From Oscillospiraceae bacterium (GTDB lineage: Bacteria; Bacillota; Clostridia; Oscillospirales; Oscillospiraceae), in contig SVKK01000010.1 of NCBI GenBank assembly GCA_015068425.1, positions 1 to 64,000 of the forward strand: 64,000 nucleotides of DNA, given 5' to 3'. The notes beneath the pieces were generated by a model. It made no database searches. It was given only the letters and a program-made list of their open reading frames with translations, and had not been told where the DNA came from. Position 1 is the first letter of the stretch, and each line of letters begins with the position of its first letter. Below, piece by piece: positions 34,701 to 43,968 of the stretch. A program made the translations under genes and the position numbers.

Positions 34701-35903
34701 GTGAAAACACAAAAAAATCCATGGCTGGTGTGCGTGGGCTGTACCCTTTTGCTTTTCTGCAATGTGGGTCTCACCACCAGTTCCTTTTCCGTTTATCAGC
34801 CCTATCTTATAGAGATAATTGGTCTCAGCAATACGCAGGCATCCACGGTTATTACCATACGGACGCTATGCTCCATGCTTGCTATCCCCTTTGTTCAAAA
34901 GTACATAAAGATATGCGGACTGCGCAGAAGTTTAATTCTTATGACCGTGCTTGCCGCTCTAAGTTTCTTTGGCTTCGGTTTTGCCAAGGGCTTTATAAGC
35001 TGCTGCGCTGCCGCCGCTATGCTGGGCTTTTGTTACGGTCTCGGCGGCACTGTAAGCGTTTCCATCGCGGTGAAGCGCAGCTTCACATCTCACCAAACTC
35101 TCGCCCTTGGAATTTGCTCCGCGGGAACAGGACTTGCCACAATAGTCTGGCCCCCCATCGCAACTTTCTTTATCTCAAATTTCTCCCTGCGAGCCGCTCT
35201 TTGGTTTGAAGCGCTCTTCCTTGTTGCCGCCACATTCATTGCTTTGAACCTTGTGGGTCCTCAGATCAACACCCGTCCCGCCGAGCTTAAGCAGTCTGAC
35301 ATCAACGCTCCCCGCTCCAGAGATGAGCGAAAGCGCTTTATTCTTGTGCTTTGCGCGGCCTTCCTCATTGGCGCAATGGGCAACACCGGCTGGAATCACC
35401 TGAGCGTGCTTTATTCCACGGAAGGCGCCGACCTTCGCACAGTTTCCCGCCTCATATCCCTTGTGGGTCTTGCCCTCACTATGGGAAAGGTGCTTTTCGG
35501 CGAGATTGCCGACCGCATAGGCGGAAGGCGCACGGCAGTCATTTTTTGTTCCATTCTTATTATGGGCGAGGTTTTGGCCTGTTTTGCTCCAAGACTCTCC
35601 ATGCCCCTTGCCTGCGCTTCAATGCTGTTTATGGGTATTGGACTGCCAATCTCCACCGTTGGTTTTTCCAGCATGGCGGCTGACCTCTCCACCCCCGGTC
35701 ACTATCCCTCCTCTCTCAGCAATTTTCAGCTGAGCTATATGGTGGGCTCTTTTATATCCGGCCCCATCCCCGGAATTATTGCCGACCGCTGCGGAAGCTA
35801 TGTACCCGCTTACTATGCCCTCTCCGTTTTTGCCCTCGCCACTCTCATTCTTATTTTCTGCGCCTACAATGTTGGAAGAAAGGAAGGAAAAAACGATGCA
35901 TGA
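34701..35903 (+). CDS. Major facilitator superfamily transporter
   Basis: A 400-residue protein with twelve predicted membrane segments, two six-helix halves and a basic cytoplasmic loop around residues 195-215 (RPAELKQ...RSRDERKR). The loop between helices 8 and 9 has FGEIADRIGGRR, the second MFS motif A (GxxxDRxGRR). The substrate is unknown. GTG at 34701 is used; its ribosome site is weak. It overlaps the next gene by eight bases. Confidence 0.88.
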   Translation: MKTQKNPWLVCVGCTLLLFCNVGLTTSSFSVYQPYLIEIIGLSNTQASTVITIRTLCSMLAIPFVQKYIKICGLRRSLILMTVLAALSFFGFGFAKGFISCCAAAAMLGFCYGLGGTVSVSIAVKRSFTSHQTLALGICSAGTGLATIVWPPIATFFISNFSLRAALWFEALFLVAATFIALNLVGPQINTRPAELKQSDINAPRSRDERKRFILVLCAAFLIGAMGNTGWNHLSVLYSTEGADLRTVSRLISLVGLALTMGKVLFGEIADRIGGRRTAVIFCSILIMGEVLACFAPRLSMPLACASMLFMGIGLPISTVGFSSMAADLSTPGHYPSSLSNFQLSYMVGSFISGPIPGIIADRCGSYVPAYYALSVFALATLILIFCAYNVGRKEGKNDA

Positions 35904-36450
35904 GTCAATTCTTTTTGAAGGCCGCCCCGAAAAGGGAAGCCGCACAAATGCCGAAGAGAGATGCTATGAGTTTCTTGAAAGCGTCTCTGTTCCCTTCACC
36001 CGTGTTGACCACTACATTGCAATGACTATAGAAGACCTGCACGACGCGGAGGCCGTTTTGGGATGCGCCATTGCAAAAAATCTCTTTCTTACAAACCGCC
36101 AGCAGACAGACTTTTACCTTTTGATAATGCCCGGCAATAAACCCTTCAAGACCAAATATCTTTCCGCACAGCTGGGCTGCTCACGGCTGAGCTTTGCCTC
36201 CGAGGAACACCTCACTTCCCTTCTGGGTGTCAAAAGCGGCTCCGCGACCTTGCTGGGTCTTATGAACGACAAAGATAAAAAAGTTCAGCTTGTCTTTGAT
36301 AAGGAGCTTTTGCAAGAGCCAATGTTCGGCTGTCATCCCTGTATGAACACCTCCAGCATTGCCTTTAAAACCTCGGAAATATTCGAAAAAATTCTTCCCG
36401 CCCTCGGAATAGACTACAAAGCCGTTGAACTTCCATGGGAGTTTGAATAA
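35896..36450 (+). CDS. YbaK/ProX-type aminoacyl-tRNA deacylase
   Basis: A 184-residue editing-domain protein that probably hydrolyses mischarged Ala- or Cys-tRNA(Pro). Conserved points: Lys61 in IAKNLFLTN, GVKSGSATLLGLM, and FGCHPCMNTSS. It matches the stand-alone ProXp/PrdX form rather than the shorter YbaK. GGAAGGAAA and the overlap with the MFS stop fix the start at 35896. Confidence 0.88.
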   Translation: MHESILFEGRPEKGSRTNAEERCYEFLESVSVPFTRVDHYIAMTIEDLHDAEAVLGCAIAKNLFLTNRQQTDFYLLIMPGNKPFKTKYLSAQLGCSRLSFASEEHLTSLLGVKSGSATLLGLMNDKDKKVQLVFDKELLQEPMFGCHPCMNTSSIAFKTSEIFEKILPALGIDYKAVELPWEFE

Positions 36451-36454
36451 ACAT

Positions 36455-36490
36455 AAAAAAAGAGACCGACATAAGTCGGTCTCTTTTTTT
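36455..36490. terminator. Bidirectional terminator
   Basis: A perfect 10-bp core stem (36461-36470 with 36475-36484) with an ATAA loop, extended by A7 and T7, serving the plus-strand pair and rpsU. Confidence 0.94.
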
Positions 36491-36495
36491 CAGCA

Positions 36496-36681
36496 TTAAT
36501 AATAACGCTTGTTCTTGTTCTTACGAGCGGCCTCGCTCTTTTTGCGGCGCTTGACGCTGGGGCTCTGATAGAACTCCTTCTTGCGGAGATCGGCCATAAC
36601 ACCTGCCTTGGCGCAGCTGCGCTTAAATCTCTTCAGCGCGTTGTCCAGAGATTCGTTCTCCTTGACGTAGATTTCAGACAT
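36496..36681 (-). CDS. rpsU: 30S ribosomal protein S21
   Basis: 61 residues. The N-terminal [20 protein letters not shown] and [18 protein letters not shown] are the family signature. GGAGGGAGG precedes the ATG. It has its own consensus promoter just after leuS and a strong terminator. Confidence 0.97.
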   Translation of the reverse strand: MSEIYVKENESLDNALKRFKRSCAKAGVMADLRKKEFYQSPSVKRRKKSEAARKNKNKRYY

Positions 36682-36749
36682 TTATTTCCCTCCCTCCAAA
36701 TACGCCTTGCGGCGTTTCAAGGGCCATAAAATCATGGCTTAACGGACTT

Positions 36750-36778
36750 ATTATAAAGGTTTTAGTTCCGCTTGTCAA
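36750..36778 (-). promoter_or_regulatory. Consensus promoter of rpsU
   Basis: On the minus strand TTGACA (36773-36778), 17 bases, TATAAT (36750-36755), a perfect match starting four bases after leuS ends. The leader contains a small ACGCC-GCAA-GGCGT hairpin close to the ribosome site. Confidence 0.9.
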
Positions 36779-36781
36779 CAA

Positions 36782-39334
36782 TTACTTTTTAGGTTTAAGA
36801 ATAAGATTTACAAGCTTAATCTCGTCACCCTTGCGGACCACTATGCTCTTGACAACTTCCATACCTTCCATAAGCTTTGCAATTTTCTCATTGGCATAAG
36901 CTATGGCAAGAACGGCATCGTTATCTGCATCAACGGGAACAATAATGGTGCTCTTGAGCTTACCGCCCACCTGAACTGCGATTTCCTTTTCACTGTCCAC
37001 AAGCTTGCTCTCGTCAAACTTGGGCCAGGCGTGGAGGCAGCACTGGCCGCCAAAGCCCTGAATCTCCCAAAGCTCTTCGGCAATGTGGGGAGCGAAGGGG
37101 CTGAGCATAAGGAGCATAGCCTTGATGTCACCGCGGGTAGGAGCATTTTCGCTGAACTGGTTCACCAGAGCCATCAGAGCGGCGATAGCGGTGTTGAACT
37201 TCATGTTCTCGATGTCCTCGGTGACCTTTTTGATGGTGCGGTGGATTTCCTTCTCGTTTGCCTTGGAATAGCCCTCGCCGCCTTCAAGACGGGTCTCGGC
37301 AAAGTTCCAGATGCGGTCCAGGAAACGCTTGCAGCCCTTGACGGCGCTCTCCTGCCAGGGAGCGGCCTTTTCAAAATCGCCAAGGAACATTATATAGGTG
37401 CGGAGAGTATCTGCGCCGAAGGCCTTTACAACATCATCGGGATTGACAACATTGCCCAAGCTCTTACTCATCTTGACGATGGGGTGAGATGCCATCTCGC
37501 CGTACTTTTCAACGAGAGCCTTCTTTGCGGCCTTTTCGCTGCCATGCTCGGCAACAAGAGCTGCCTGCTCCTCCTCAGGGAGGTTATCGAAGCAGCGGGG
37601 ATTCATACCCAGAATCATGCCGTGGCTGGTGCGCTTTGCATAGGGCTCGGCAGTGGGAACAACGCCGATATCATAGAGAACCTTATGCCAGAAGCGGGAA
37701 TAAAGCAGGTGGAGAGTGGTATGCTCCATACCGCCGTTATACCAGTCAACCTGATGCCAGTACTTCATTGCCTCTTCGCCAACAAGAGCGTCGGCATTAT
37801 GAGGATCCATGTAGCGGAGGAAGTACCAGCTGGAGCCTGCCCACTGGGGCATGGTGTCGGTCTCGCGCTTGGCGGGACCACCGCAGACGGGACAGGTGGT
37901 GTTGACCCAATCGGTCATCTTGCTCAGGGGGCTTTCGCCGTCATCAGTAGGCTCATAGCTTTCAACCTGAGGCAGAGTGAGAGGCAGCTGCTCCTCGGGC
38001 AGGGGAACCCAGCCGCCGCAATGCTCGCAGTAAACAAGGGGAATGGGCTCGCCCCAATAGCGCTGGCGGGAGAATACCCAGTCACGGAGCTTATAGTTAA
38101 CCTTCTCGTGACCTATGCCCTGCTCCTCCAGATACTTGATCATAGCGGGGATGGCATCCTTAACGGTGAGTCCGTTCAGGAAGCCGGAGTTGACCATTAT
38201 GCCGCTTTCATCCTTAACGGTGTAAGCTTCCTTCTCAACATCGCCGCCTGCAACAACCTCGATAATCTCGCAGCCGAATTTCTTTGCGAAATCCCAGTCG
38301 CGGTCATCATGGCCGGGAACAGCCATAATGGCGCCGGTGCCGTAGGTAGCCAGAACATAGTCGGAGATAAAAATGGGGATCTCTTTGCCGTTAACGGGGT
38401 TAATGGCGGCAACACCTGCAAGCTTAACACCGGTCTTGTCCTTGGCCATTTCGGTGCGCTCAAAGTCGGACTTGCGGGCAGCGGCAGCCTGATACTCGCG
38501 TACTTCATCCAGATTGGAAAGCTGAGATTCCCATTTTCCGATGAGAGCGTGCTCGGGGCTCATAACCATATAGGTTGCGCCGAAGAGAGTATCGGGACGG
38601 GTGGTGAAGACGGTGACAGTGTCGCCGTTAGTGGTGGCGAAATCAAGCTCCGCACCGGTGGAGCGGCCTATCCAGTTGCGCTGCTGGGTCTTAACGCGCT
38701 CGATGAAGTCCAGCTCGTCCAGATCGTCAATGAGGCGCTGGGCATACTCGGTGATTTTGAGCATCCACTGGCTCTTTTCCTTGCGGACAACAGGAGCACC
38801 GCATCGCTCGCAAACGCCGTTTACAACCTCTTCATTGGCGAGAACGCACTTGCAGCTGGTGCACCAGTTAACAGGCATCTTGCTCTTATAGGCAAGTCCC
38901 TTCTTGAAAAGCTGGAGGAATATCCACTGAGTCCACTTGAAATAAGCAGGGTCGGTGGTGTCCACGCAGCGATCCCAGTCAAAGCTGAAGCCCAGCATCT
39001 GGAGCTGCTTTGTGAAGTTTGCAATGTTGTCACGAGTAACATCTGCGGGATGAAGATGGTTCTTTATGGCGTAGTTCTCGGTGGGGAGACCGAAAGCATC
39101 ATAGCCAATGGGAAAAAGAACATTGTATCCATCCATACGGCGCTTTCTGGCAACGATGTCCATAGCGGTGTAGGGGCGGGGATGGCCAACATGGAGGCCT
39201 GCAGCAGAGGGATAAGGGAACTCAACAAGGGCATAGAACTTGGGCTTTTCGCTGCCGGTGACGGCTGCGTAGCTCTTGTTTTCCAGCCAATGCTTCTGCC
39301 ATTTCTTCTCGATTGCGGTAAAGTCGTATTTCAT
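36782..39334 (-). CDS. leuS: Leucyl-tRNA synthetase
   Basis: Charges tRNA-Leu. 850 residues, class I. The HIGH motif is HVGH (48-51) in [22 protein letters not shown] occurs near residue 620, and the editing domain lies in between with [12 protein letters not shown]. The zinc-like cysteines CTSCKCV and CERCGAP are present. It follows rsfS after 24 bases. No T-box leader is visible upstream, since rsfS abuts. Confidence 0.98.
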   Translation of the reverse strand: MKYDFTAIEKKWQKHWLENKSYAAVTGSEKPKFYALVEFPYPSAAGLHVGHPRPYTAMDIVARKRRMDGYNVLFPIGYDAFGLPTENYAIKNHLHPADVTRDNIANFTKQLQMLGFSFDWDRCVDTTDPAYFKWTQWIFLQLFKKGLAYKSKMPVNWCTSCKCVLANEEVVNGVCERCGAPVVRKEKSQWMLKITEYAQRLIDDLDELDFIERVKTQQRNWIGRSTGAELDFATTNGDTVTVFTTRPDTLFGATYMVMSPEHALIGKWESQLSNLDEVREYQAAAARKSDFERTEMAKDKTGVKLAGVAAINPVNGKEIPIFISDYVLATYGTGAIMAVPGHDDRDWDFAKKFGCEIIEVVAGGDVEKEAYTVKDESGIMVNSGFLNGLTVKDAIPAMIKYLEEQGIGHEKVNYKLRDWVFSRQRYWGEPIPLVYCEHCGGWVPLPEEQLPLTLPQVESYEPTDDGESPLSKMTDWVNTTCPVCGGPAKRETDTMPQWAGSSWYFLRYMDPHNADALVGEEAMKYWHQVDWYNGGMEHTTLHLLYSRFWHKVLYDIGVVPTAEPYAKRTSHGMILGMNPRCFDNLPEEEQAALVAEHGSEKAAKKALVEKYGEMASHPIVKMSKSLGNVVNPDDVVKAFGADTLRTYIMFLGDFEKAAPWQESAVKGCKRFLDRIWNFAETRLEGGEGYSKANEKEIHRTIKKVTEDIENMKFNTAIAALMALVNQFSENAPTRGDIKAMLLMLSPFAPHIAEELWEIQGFGGQCCLHAWPKFDESKLVDSEKEIAVQVGGKLKSTIIVPVDADNDAVLAIAYANEKIAKLMEGMEVVKSIVVRKGDEIKLVNLILKPKK

Positions 39335-39358
39335 GTCACGTCTTCTTTCTTTATTTTC

Positions 39359-39721
39359 TCAGTTGGGGAGTACGATGGAGGAAATATCGATTTCCTCGGC
39401 GTTGGACCAAAGGCGCTCAAGGTTATAGAACTGTCTGGCTTCGTCCATAAATATGTGAACAACAACGCAGCCAAAATCTATGAGTACCCAGCCGCCGCTG
39501 CGGTAACCCTCGCGATGGAGGGGATTTTCTCCTCTTGCCTCCAGAACAGCCTCGACCTCATCGGCCATGGTCTTTATCTGGGTGGTGGAGTTTGCGGTGC
39601 AGATAACAAAATAATCTGCAAGAACGGTGACATCGGTGGTACGCAGAAGTTTGATATCTTCTGCCTTCTTTCCATCAAGGGTGGAAACGATTATCTCAGC
39701 TATCTCTTTTGGTGTCATCAT
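39359..39721 (-). CDS. rsfS: Ribosome silencing factor RsfS
   Basis: Binds L14 and blocks subunit joining when nutrients are low. 120 residues, DUF143 fold: VTVLADYFVICTANSTTQIK, GWVLIDFGCVVVHIF and the RQFYNLERLW end. I use the ATG at 39721, with AAGGA ten bases upstream; the frame extends back to a TTG at 39751 that overlaps the LCP gene. Confidence 0.94.
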   Translation of the reverse strand: MMTPKEIAEIIVSTLDGKKAEDIKLLRTTDVTVLADYFVICTANSTTQIKTMADEVEAVLEARGENPLHREGYRSGGWVLIDFGCVVVHIFMDEARQFYNLERLWSNAEEIDISSIVLPN

Positions 39722-39747
39722 TTTTATCACTATCCTTAAAAAATTTA

Positions 39748-40983
39748 TCAATAAAATGAATCATAGTCTATCATCTCTCCGCAAGTGGACATGACCGTCA
39801 TAGATGAAGCATCGAACATAAGTATGTCCAGATTATGCAGAACGATTTCCTGTTCATAGGGATTGAGGTGCTCATTGATTATCTCTGCCCACTCAACAGC
39901 AGAAATCTCATAATATGTTGTATTTCTTATAGGTACATTTTTTCCCGGCATTGTGGCAAAGCGTATGTTGATGCCGTCAATCTCATTGAGTATCACAGCA
40001 AAATTCCGCAAAACCTCTTCGTCAATATTGCCTTCGGAATATTCTGAGAAGGTATCGATCACCTTGTCAAGGTTTTTACCCTCGCTGCCGCTTATGTACA
40101 TGGACAGAATTTCCATAAGGAAGTCCTGTACGATCTCAATCCTCCCAAGTTCACCGTCAGAATATCCGCTTCGAAATTTGAGCATCTGCTGGGCTTTAGC
40201 GCCGTTTACCCACTGCAAACCGGAGGTAATGTTTATATTTTCAGCCTGGCTGACCATATTTCGCTGAATGGTATAATAAAGTCCGCCAACGGCATCCACA
40301 AGTTTCCCAACGGTTTCCGCCTCAACGAAAGCATAATAGTCAATAGTAAATCCCAAAATTCCGCTCAATTCATTCAAAAAGCGTTGGTAATCACCGTTTT
40401 CTTTCTGCATTACGGTGCTGATTTTTTTGAGATCCCAGCTGACATTAATAAGTGCATCTCTTGGAATGTTCACAATATCCAGCTTGCCCTCAACCCTGTC
40501 AAGCCTTCCGACAATGATTGTATCCACATATATGCCACTGTTATCATAAACGCAAAAAAGGAAATTGCGGTAATTTTCCTTTTTAAGCTGTTCTCCATCC
40601 ATCTCTCCGTGGGGTATGGCCATCATACCGGTATCCTCCGGATCGGACGGGATTAATGGCAACACAACATTTGCAGTGCCCCGGTTTTCAGTATTGCTAT
40701 CTTTATCGGAAAAGTTTTCTTCTTTAAAAACCGGCTCTTCAGATTTATCAGGTGCATTGTCCACTATTCTGCTGCCCACAGACGCCAAAAGAACCACAAA
40801 TAGCAGCGCTGCCGCCGAGTATATGCTTATTGCAGCCGCTCTCTTCTTGTCCATCTTCATACGGACAAACGAAGCTTTTATTCGGTTTTCAAGTTTGGGA
40901 ATGACCCTTGTTTCGTCCGATACTGCCTTGAAATTTTCAGGCTGTGAACGTTGACGGGGCTTTTTGCCGCCGAACAGCTTCAT
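39748..40983 (-). CDS. LytR-CpsA-Psr (LCP) family wall-polymer transferase
   Basis: LCP proteins attach teichoic acids or capsule to peptidoglycan. 411 residues: basic cytoplasmic N-terminus, one membrane span near 50-70, an acidic linker, then the LCP domain with RLDRVEGKLDIVNIPRDALI and VDAVGGLYY. The conserved Arg/Asp set of LCP is only partly recognisable (NIPRDALI, KAQQMLKFRSGYSDGELGR). It sits between nadD-yqeK and rsfS, where Bacillus has no LCP gene. Confidence 0.88.
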   Translation of the reverse strand: MKLFGGKKPRQRSQPENFKAVSDETRVIPKLENRIKASFVRMKMDKKRAAAISIYSAAALLFVVLLASVGSRIVDNAPDKSEEPVFKEENFSDKDSNTENRGTANVVLPLIPSDPEDTGMMAIPHGEMDGEQLKKENYRNFLFCVYDNSGIYVDTIIVGRLDRVEGKLDIVNIPRDALINVSWDLKKISTVMQKENGDYQRFLNELSGILGFTIDYYAFVEAETVGKLVDAVGGLYYTIQRNMVSQAENINITSGLQWVNGAKAQQMLKFRSGYSDGELGRIEIVQDFLMEILSMYISGSEGKNLDKVIDTFSEYSEGNIDEEVLRNFAVILNEIDGINIRFATMPGKNVPIRNTTYYEISAVEWAEIINEHLNPYEQEIVLHNLDILMFDASSMTVMSTCGEMIDYDSFY

Positions 40984-40985
40984 TC

Positions 40986-42146
40986 TTATCTTTCCCTTTC
41001 GTACTGTTCAAGAGCCTCGATGGTGTTTGGGTGTGGCGAAACACCGTAGCGCGCCAAATCCGCAAGGCTCATCTCGTAACCGAGTCTCATGGCTGCGTCC
41101 AAATCGGTGTAAGCCAGTTTGCGGAGAGTCTCCACTCCCTCAAAATCACGGGTAGGCTCTATATAATCGGCCATATAGATTATCTTTTCCAGAACTGACA
41201 TATCTGCCCTGCCGGTAGTATGCCACTTTATGGCCTCATACACATCATTTGAAACACCAAAACGTTCCCTTGCAAGGGCGGCTCCCGTCTTGGCATGAAG
41301 TAACTTTTCGCTGGCCGCTTCAAGGGCATCCGGTATAATACCATATTTCTCGCACAATATCAACTGTTCACGAAGATTCAGTTTCTTTGTAATATCGTGA
41401 AGAATTGCAGCCTCCGCCGCTTTTTCCGGATCTGCTCCCCAGTGATGAGCAAGGCGTACCGCTTCTTCTTCACACCCCTTAACATGGGGAATGCGCTTGG
41501 GCTTAAGCATAGAATATGCCTTTTCCCGAAGCCAGTTCCAGTCAGGCTTCGCACCGTATAGTCTGCGGCTTATTATATGTTCATAAACTCCGTTGGGGAG
41601 CATATCAGCTCCAGCTCTTTTGGGAAGAATATCCCTCACATCACTGGAAGAGGCCACAACGGGCTGCAGAGCAACAATGGTGCTGCGTGTGCGGTAGGTC
41701 TTTGCATATTCAAGAGCCTTGCTTCGAAGCGCCTCTTTATCTTCATCTCTGCGCACCACACATATATGAGTGTTTTTGAGTATAAACTCCGCATCATACC
41801 AGCTTTCAAGGCTCAGAAACATATCCGTTCCCATAACAAGGATAATCTCCTCACCGGGGAAGCGCTCCATAAGGGCGCGGAGGGTATCGGCGGTATAGCT
41901 CTTGCCCTCCCGAAGTATTTCCATATCGCTTACTGTGACGGTATCTCCCGCTCCGAAGGCACGCCGACAAAGCTCCATGCGCTCCTCATTCGCCGGGCTT
42001 CCCTCCGCCATATCTTTATGGGGAGCGATACCTGCCGGAATTATGAAAAAACGACGGGGCTTGAAGTATTTTATGACCGCCTCGACAACATGGCAATGTC
42101 CAATGTGCGGCGGGTTGAAACTGCCGCCATATACAGCAATACTCAT
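40986..42146 (-). CDS. nadD: NadD-YqeK fusion: nicotinate mononucleotide adenylyltransferase + HD hydrolase
   Basis: 386 residues in two parts. Residues 1-200 are NadD: GGSFNPPHIGH (7-17) and SSSDVRD (167-173), making deamido-NAD. Residues about 215-386 are a YqeK-type HD domain that hydrolyses Ap4A: HHWG (234-237), His250-Asp251, His284, His309 and Asp327. In B. subtilis these are adjacent separate genes; here one frame covers both with no stop or frameshift. The start is directly after yhbY. Confidence 0.94.
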   Translation of the reverse strand: MSIAVYGGSFNPPHIGHCHVVEAVIKYFKPRRFFIIPAGIAPHKDMAEGSPANEERMELCRRAFGAGDTVTVSDMEILREGKSYTADTLRALMERFPGEEIILVMGTDMFLSLESWYDAEFILKNTHICVVRRDEDKEALRSKALEYAKTYRTRSTIVALQPVVASSSDVRDILPKRAGADMLPNGVYEHIISRRLYGAKPDWNWLREKAYSMLKPKRIPHVKGCEEEAVRLAHHWGADPEKAAEAAILHDITKKLNLREQLILCEKYGIIPDALEAASEKLLHAKTGAALARERFGVSNDVYEAIKWHTTGRADMSVLEKIIYMADYIEPTRDFEGVETLRKLAYTDLDAAMRLGYEMSLADLARYGVSPHPNTIEALEQYERER

Positions 42147-42452
42147 TTACTTTTTCTTACTTTTAGGAAGTTCAATCTTGGGGTCGGTCTCGTTGCGCTT
42201 ATAAAGCACAAACTTGCTGCCTATGGACTGAACACTCTGTGCCTTGCATTCCTCAGCAAGAGCCTCGCATGCCTCGCGGGATGAAAGCAGGCTGTTTTCA
42301 AGAACCTTACCCTTAACAAGCTCTCTTGCCTTAAGGGCGTCCCGTACCTGAGTGATAACGTTTTCGGTGATTCCGCCCTTGCCGATGATGATGATGGTAT
42401 CCTCGGTCATTGCAAGAGAGCGGAGATATGCGCGCTGTTTACTTGTCAGCAT
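42147..42452 (-). CDS. yhbY: YhbY/CRS1 RNA-binding protein
   Basis: 101 residues. The KH-like fold has the GKGG loop (IIIIGKGGITENV) and LTSKQRAYLRSLA at the start; it associates with pre-50S particles in E. coli. It overlaps rdgB by 14 bases and abuts nadD-yqeK, as in the B. subtilis yqeI-nadD order. Confidence 0.92.
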   Translation of the reverse strand: MLTSKQRAYLRSLAMTEDTIIIIGKGGITENVITQVRDALKARELVKGKVLENSLLSSREACEALAEECKAQSVQSIGSKFVLYKRNETDPKIELPKSKKK

Positions 42453-43035
42453 AATATTCCCTCAATTTCTCTATAAATTCTCTGACTGCCTTTCCTCTGT
42501 GGGAAATGGCATTTTTCTCTTCATCGGTAAGCTGCGCCATGCTGCCTTCGGAACAATCGGGTCCAAAAATCGGGTCATAGCCGAAACCGTGCTCTCCAAC
42601 AGGAGAATAGAGTATATTTCCATGGCACTCCCCTCTCGTGCGGATAACATCACCGTTGGGGAAGGTGCAGCAAACGGCAGAAACGAACTTGGCGCGGCGA
42701 TCAGTTACGCCCTCCATTTTCTTCAGGAGGTACATATAACGGTCTATGTCGCTGTCCTCATGATTGCCGGTATAGCGGGCAGAATAAACTCCGGGCTCGC
42801 CGCCCAGATGATCAACCATAAGACCGCTGTCATCTGCAACTGCGGGAAGACCGCTGAGCGCGGTGATTGCGCTGGCCTTCAGGTAGGAGTTTTCCTCAAA
42901 GGTGGTGCCGGTTTCTTCCACCTCTATATCAAAGCCCGCCTCTCTCTGAGAGAGAACCTCAATGCCCAGTTCGCCCAGAAGCTCACGCATTTCACGCAGC
43001 TTGCCCTTATTGTTGGAAGCAAGTATTATTTTCAT
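42439..43035 (-). CDS. rdgB: XTP/dITP diphosphatase (RdgB/HAM1)
   Basis: Removes non-canonical purine nucleoside triphosphates. 198 residues with the start MKIILASNNKGKLREM, ADDSGLMVDHLGGEPGVYSA and SHRGKAVREF. The longer in-frame extension upstream overlaps ftsY and is not used. It lies ten bases after ftsY. Confidence 0.95.
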   Translation of the reverse strand: MKIILASNNKGKLREMRELLGELGIEVLSQREAGFDIEVEETGTTFEENSYLKASAITALSGLPAVADDSGLMVDHLGGEPGVYSARYTGNHEDSDIDRYMYLLKKMEGVTDRRAKFVSAVCCTFPNGDVIRTRGECHGNILYSPVGEHGFGYDPIFGPDCSEGSMAQLTDEEKNAISHRGKAVREFIEKLREYYADK

Positions 43036-43045
43036 CTTTCTTACC

Positions 43046-43954
43046 TCACTTAAGTATCTCTTCCGCGAACACATCCGCCTCAAAAGGCATAAGATCATCG
43101 GCGCTTTCACCCACACCTATGAACTTCACGGGAAGCTTCAGCTCATCGGCTATAGCAAAGACTATGCCGCCTCTGGCGGTACCGTCCAGTTTTGTAAGAA
43201 CTATGCCGCTTATATCAGCACTTTCCTTAAAGCTCTTTGCCTGAATAAGTCCATTCTGACCGGTGGTGGCATCCAGCACCAGCAGAGTTTCAACATCCGC
43301 CTCGGGCAGTTCTCTTCCTATGATGCGGCGAATTTTGCTAAGCTCATTCATAAGATTCTGTTTATTATGAAGTCTGCCCGCGGTATCAATTATGATTATA
43401 TCCGCTCCGCGTGCCTTTGCAGCGGCTATGCCGTCAAAAACAACACTGGCAGGATCGCTGCCCTCCTCGTGACGAACTATATCAGCACCGGAGCGCTGTG
43501 CCCATACAGTGAGCTGTTCGGCGGCTGCAGCACGGAATGTGTCACCCGCGCAAAGGAGCACCTTTTTGCCTTCAGCTTTGAAGCGGCTGGAGAGTTTGCC
43601 GATGGTTGTGGTTTTGCCCACACCGTTTACACCCACCATAAGGATAACGGAGGGTTTAGTGTTAAGCTTAAGTTCACGTTCACCAACCGAAAGTATCTCG
43701 CAGAGGATTTCGGCAAAGGCCTTTCTTACATCCTCCCCTCCGCGAAGTCCACGCTCATGAACGACCTCACGAAGTCTTTCAACTGCCCTTACGGATGTAT
43801 CAACACCCGCATCGGCCATTATCATAGTCTCCTCAAGTTCCTCATAAAATTCCTCGTTTTCACGGGTGAACTCGGCGAACATATTGTTCATTGAAATGGC
43901 CATATTCTGCTTTGTACGCTTCAGACCGCTTTTTATTTTTTCAAGAAATCCCAT
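43046..43954 (-). CDS. ftsY: Signal recognition particle receptor FtsY
   Basis: SRP GTPase at the membrane. 302 residues, the short form without the long acidic A domain. NG-domain motifs: GVNGVGKTTTIGKL, DTAGRLHNKQNLM, and TKLDGTARGG. It sits 14 bases after smc. Confidence 0.97.
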   Translation of the reverse strand: MGFLEKIKSGLKRTKQNMAISMNNMFAEFTRENEEFYEELEETMIMADAGVDTSVRAVERLREVVHERGLRGGEDVRKAFAEILCEILSVGERELKLNTKPSVILMVGVNGVGKTTTIGKLSSRFKAEGKKVLLCAGDTFRAAAAEQLTVWAQRSGADIVRHEEGSDPASVVFDGIAAAKARGADIIIIDTAGRLHNKQNLMNELSKIRRIIGRELPEADVETLLVLDATTGQNGLIQAKSFKESADISGIVLTKLDGTARGGIVFAIADELKLPVKFIGVGESADDLMPFEADVFAEEILK

Positions 43955-43968
43955 TTTGCAATGTCCTT

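Noticed and set aside
39335-39358. T-box leader for leuS
   Set aside because: Only 24 bases separate rsfS and leuS, too short for a T-box.
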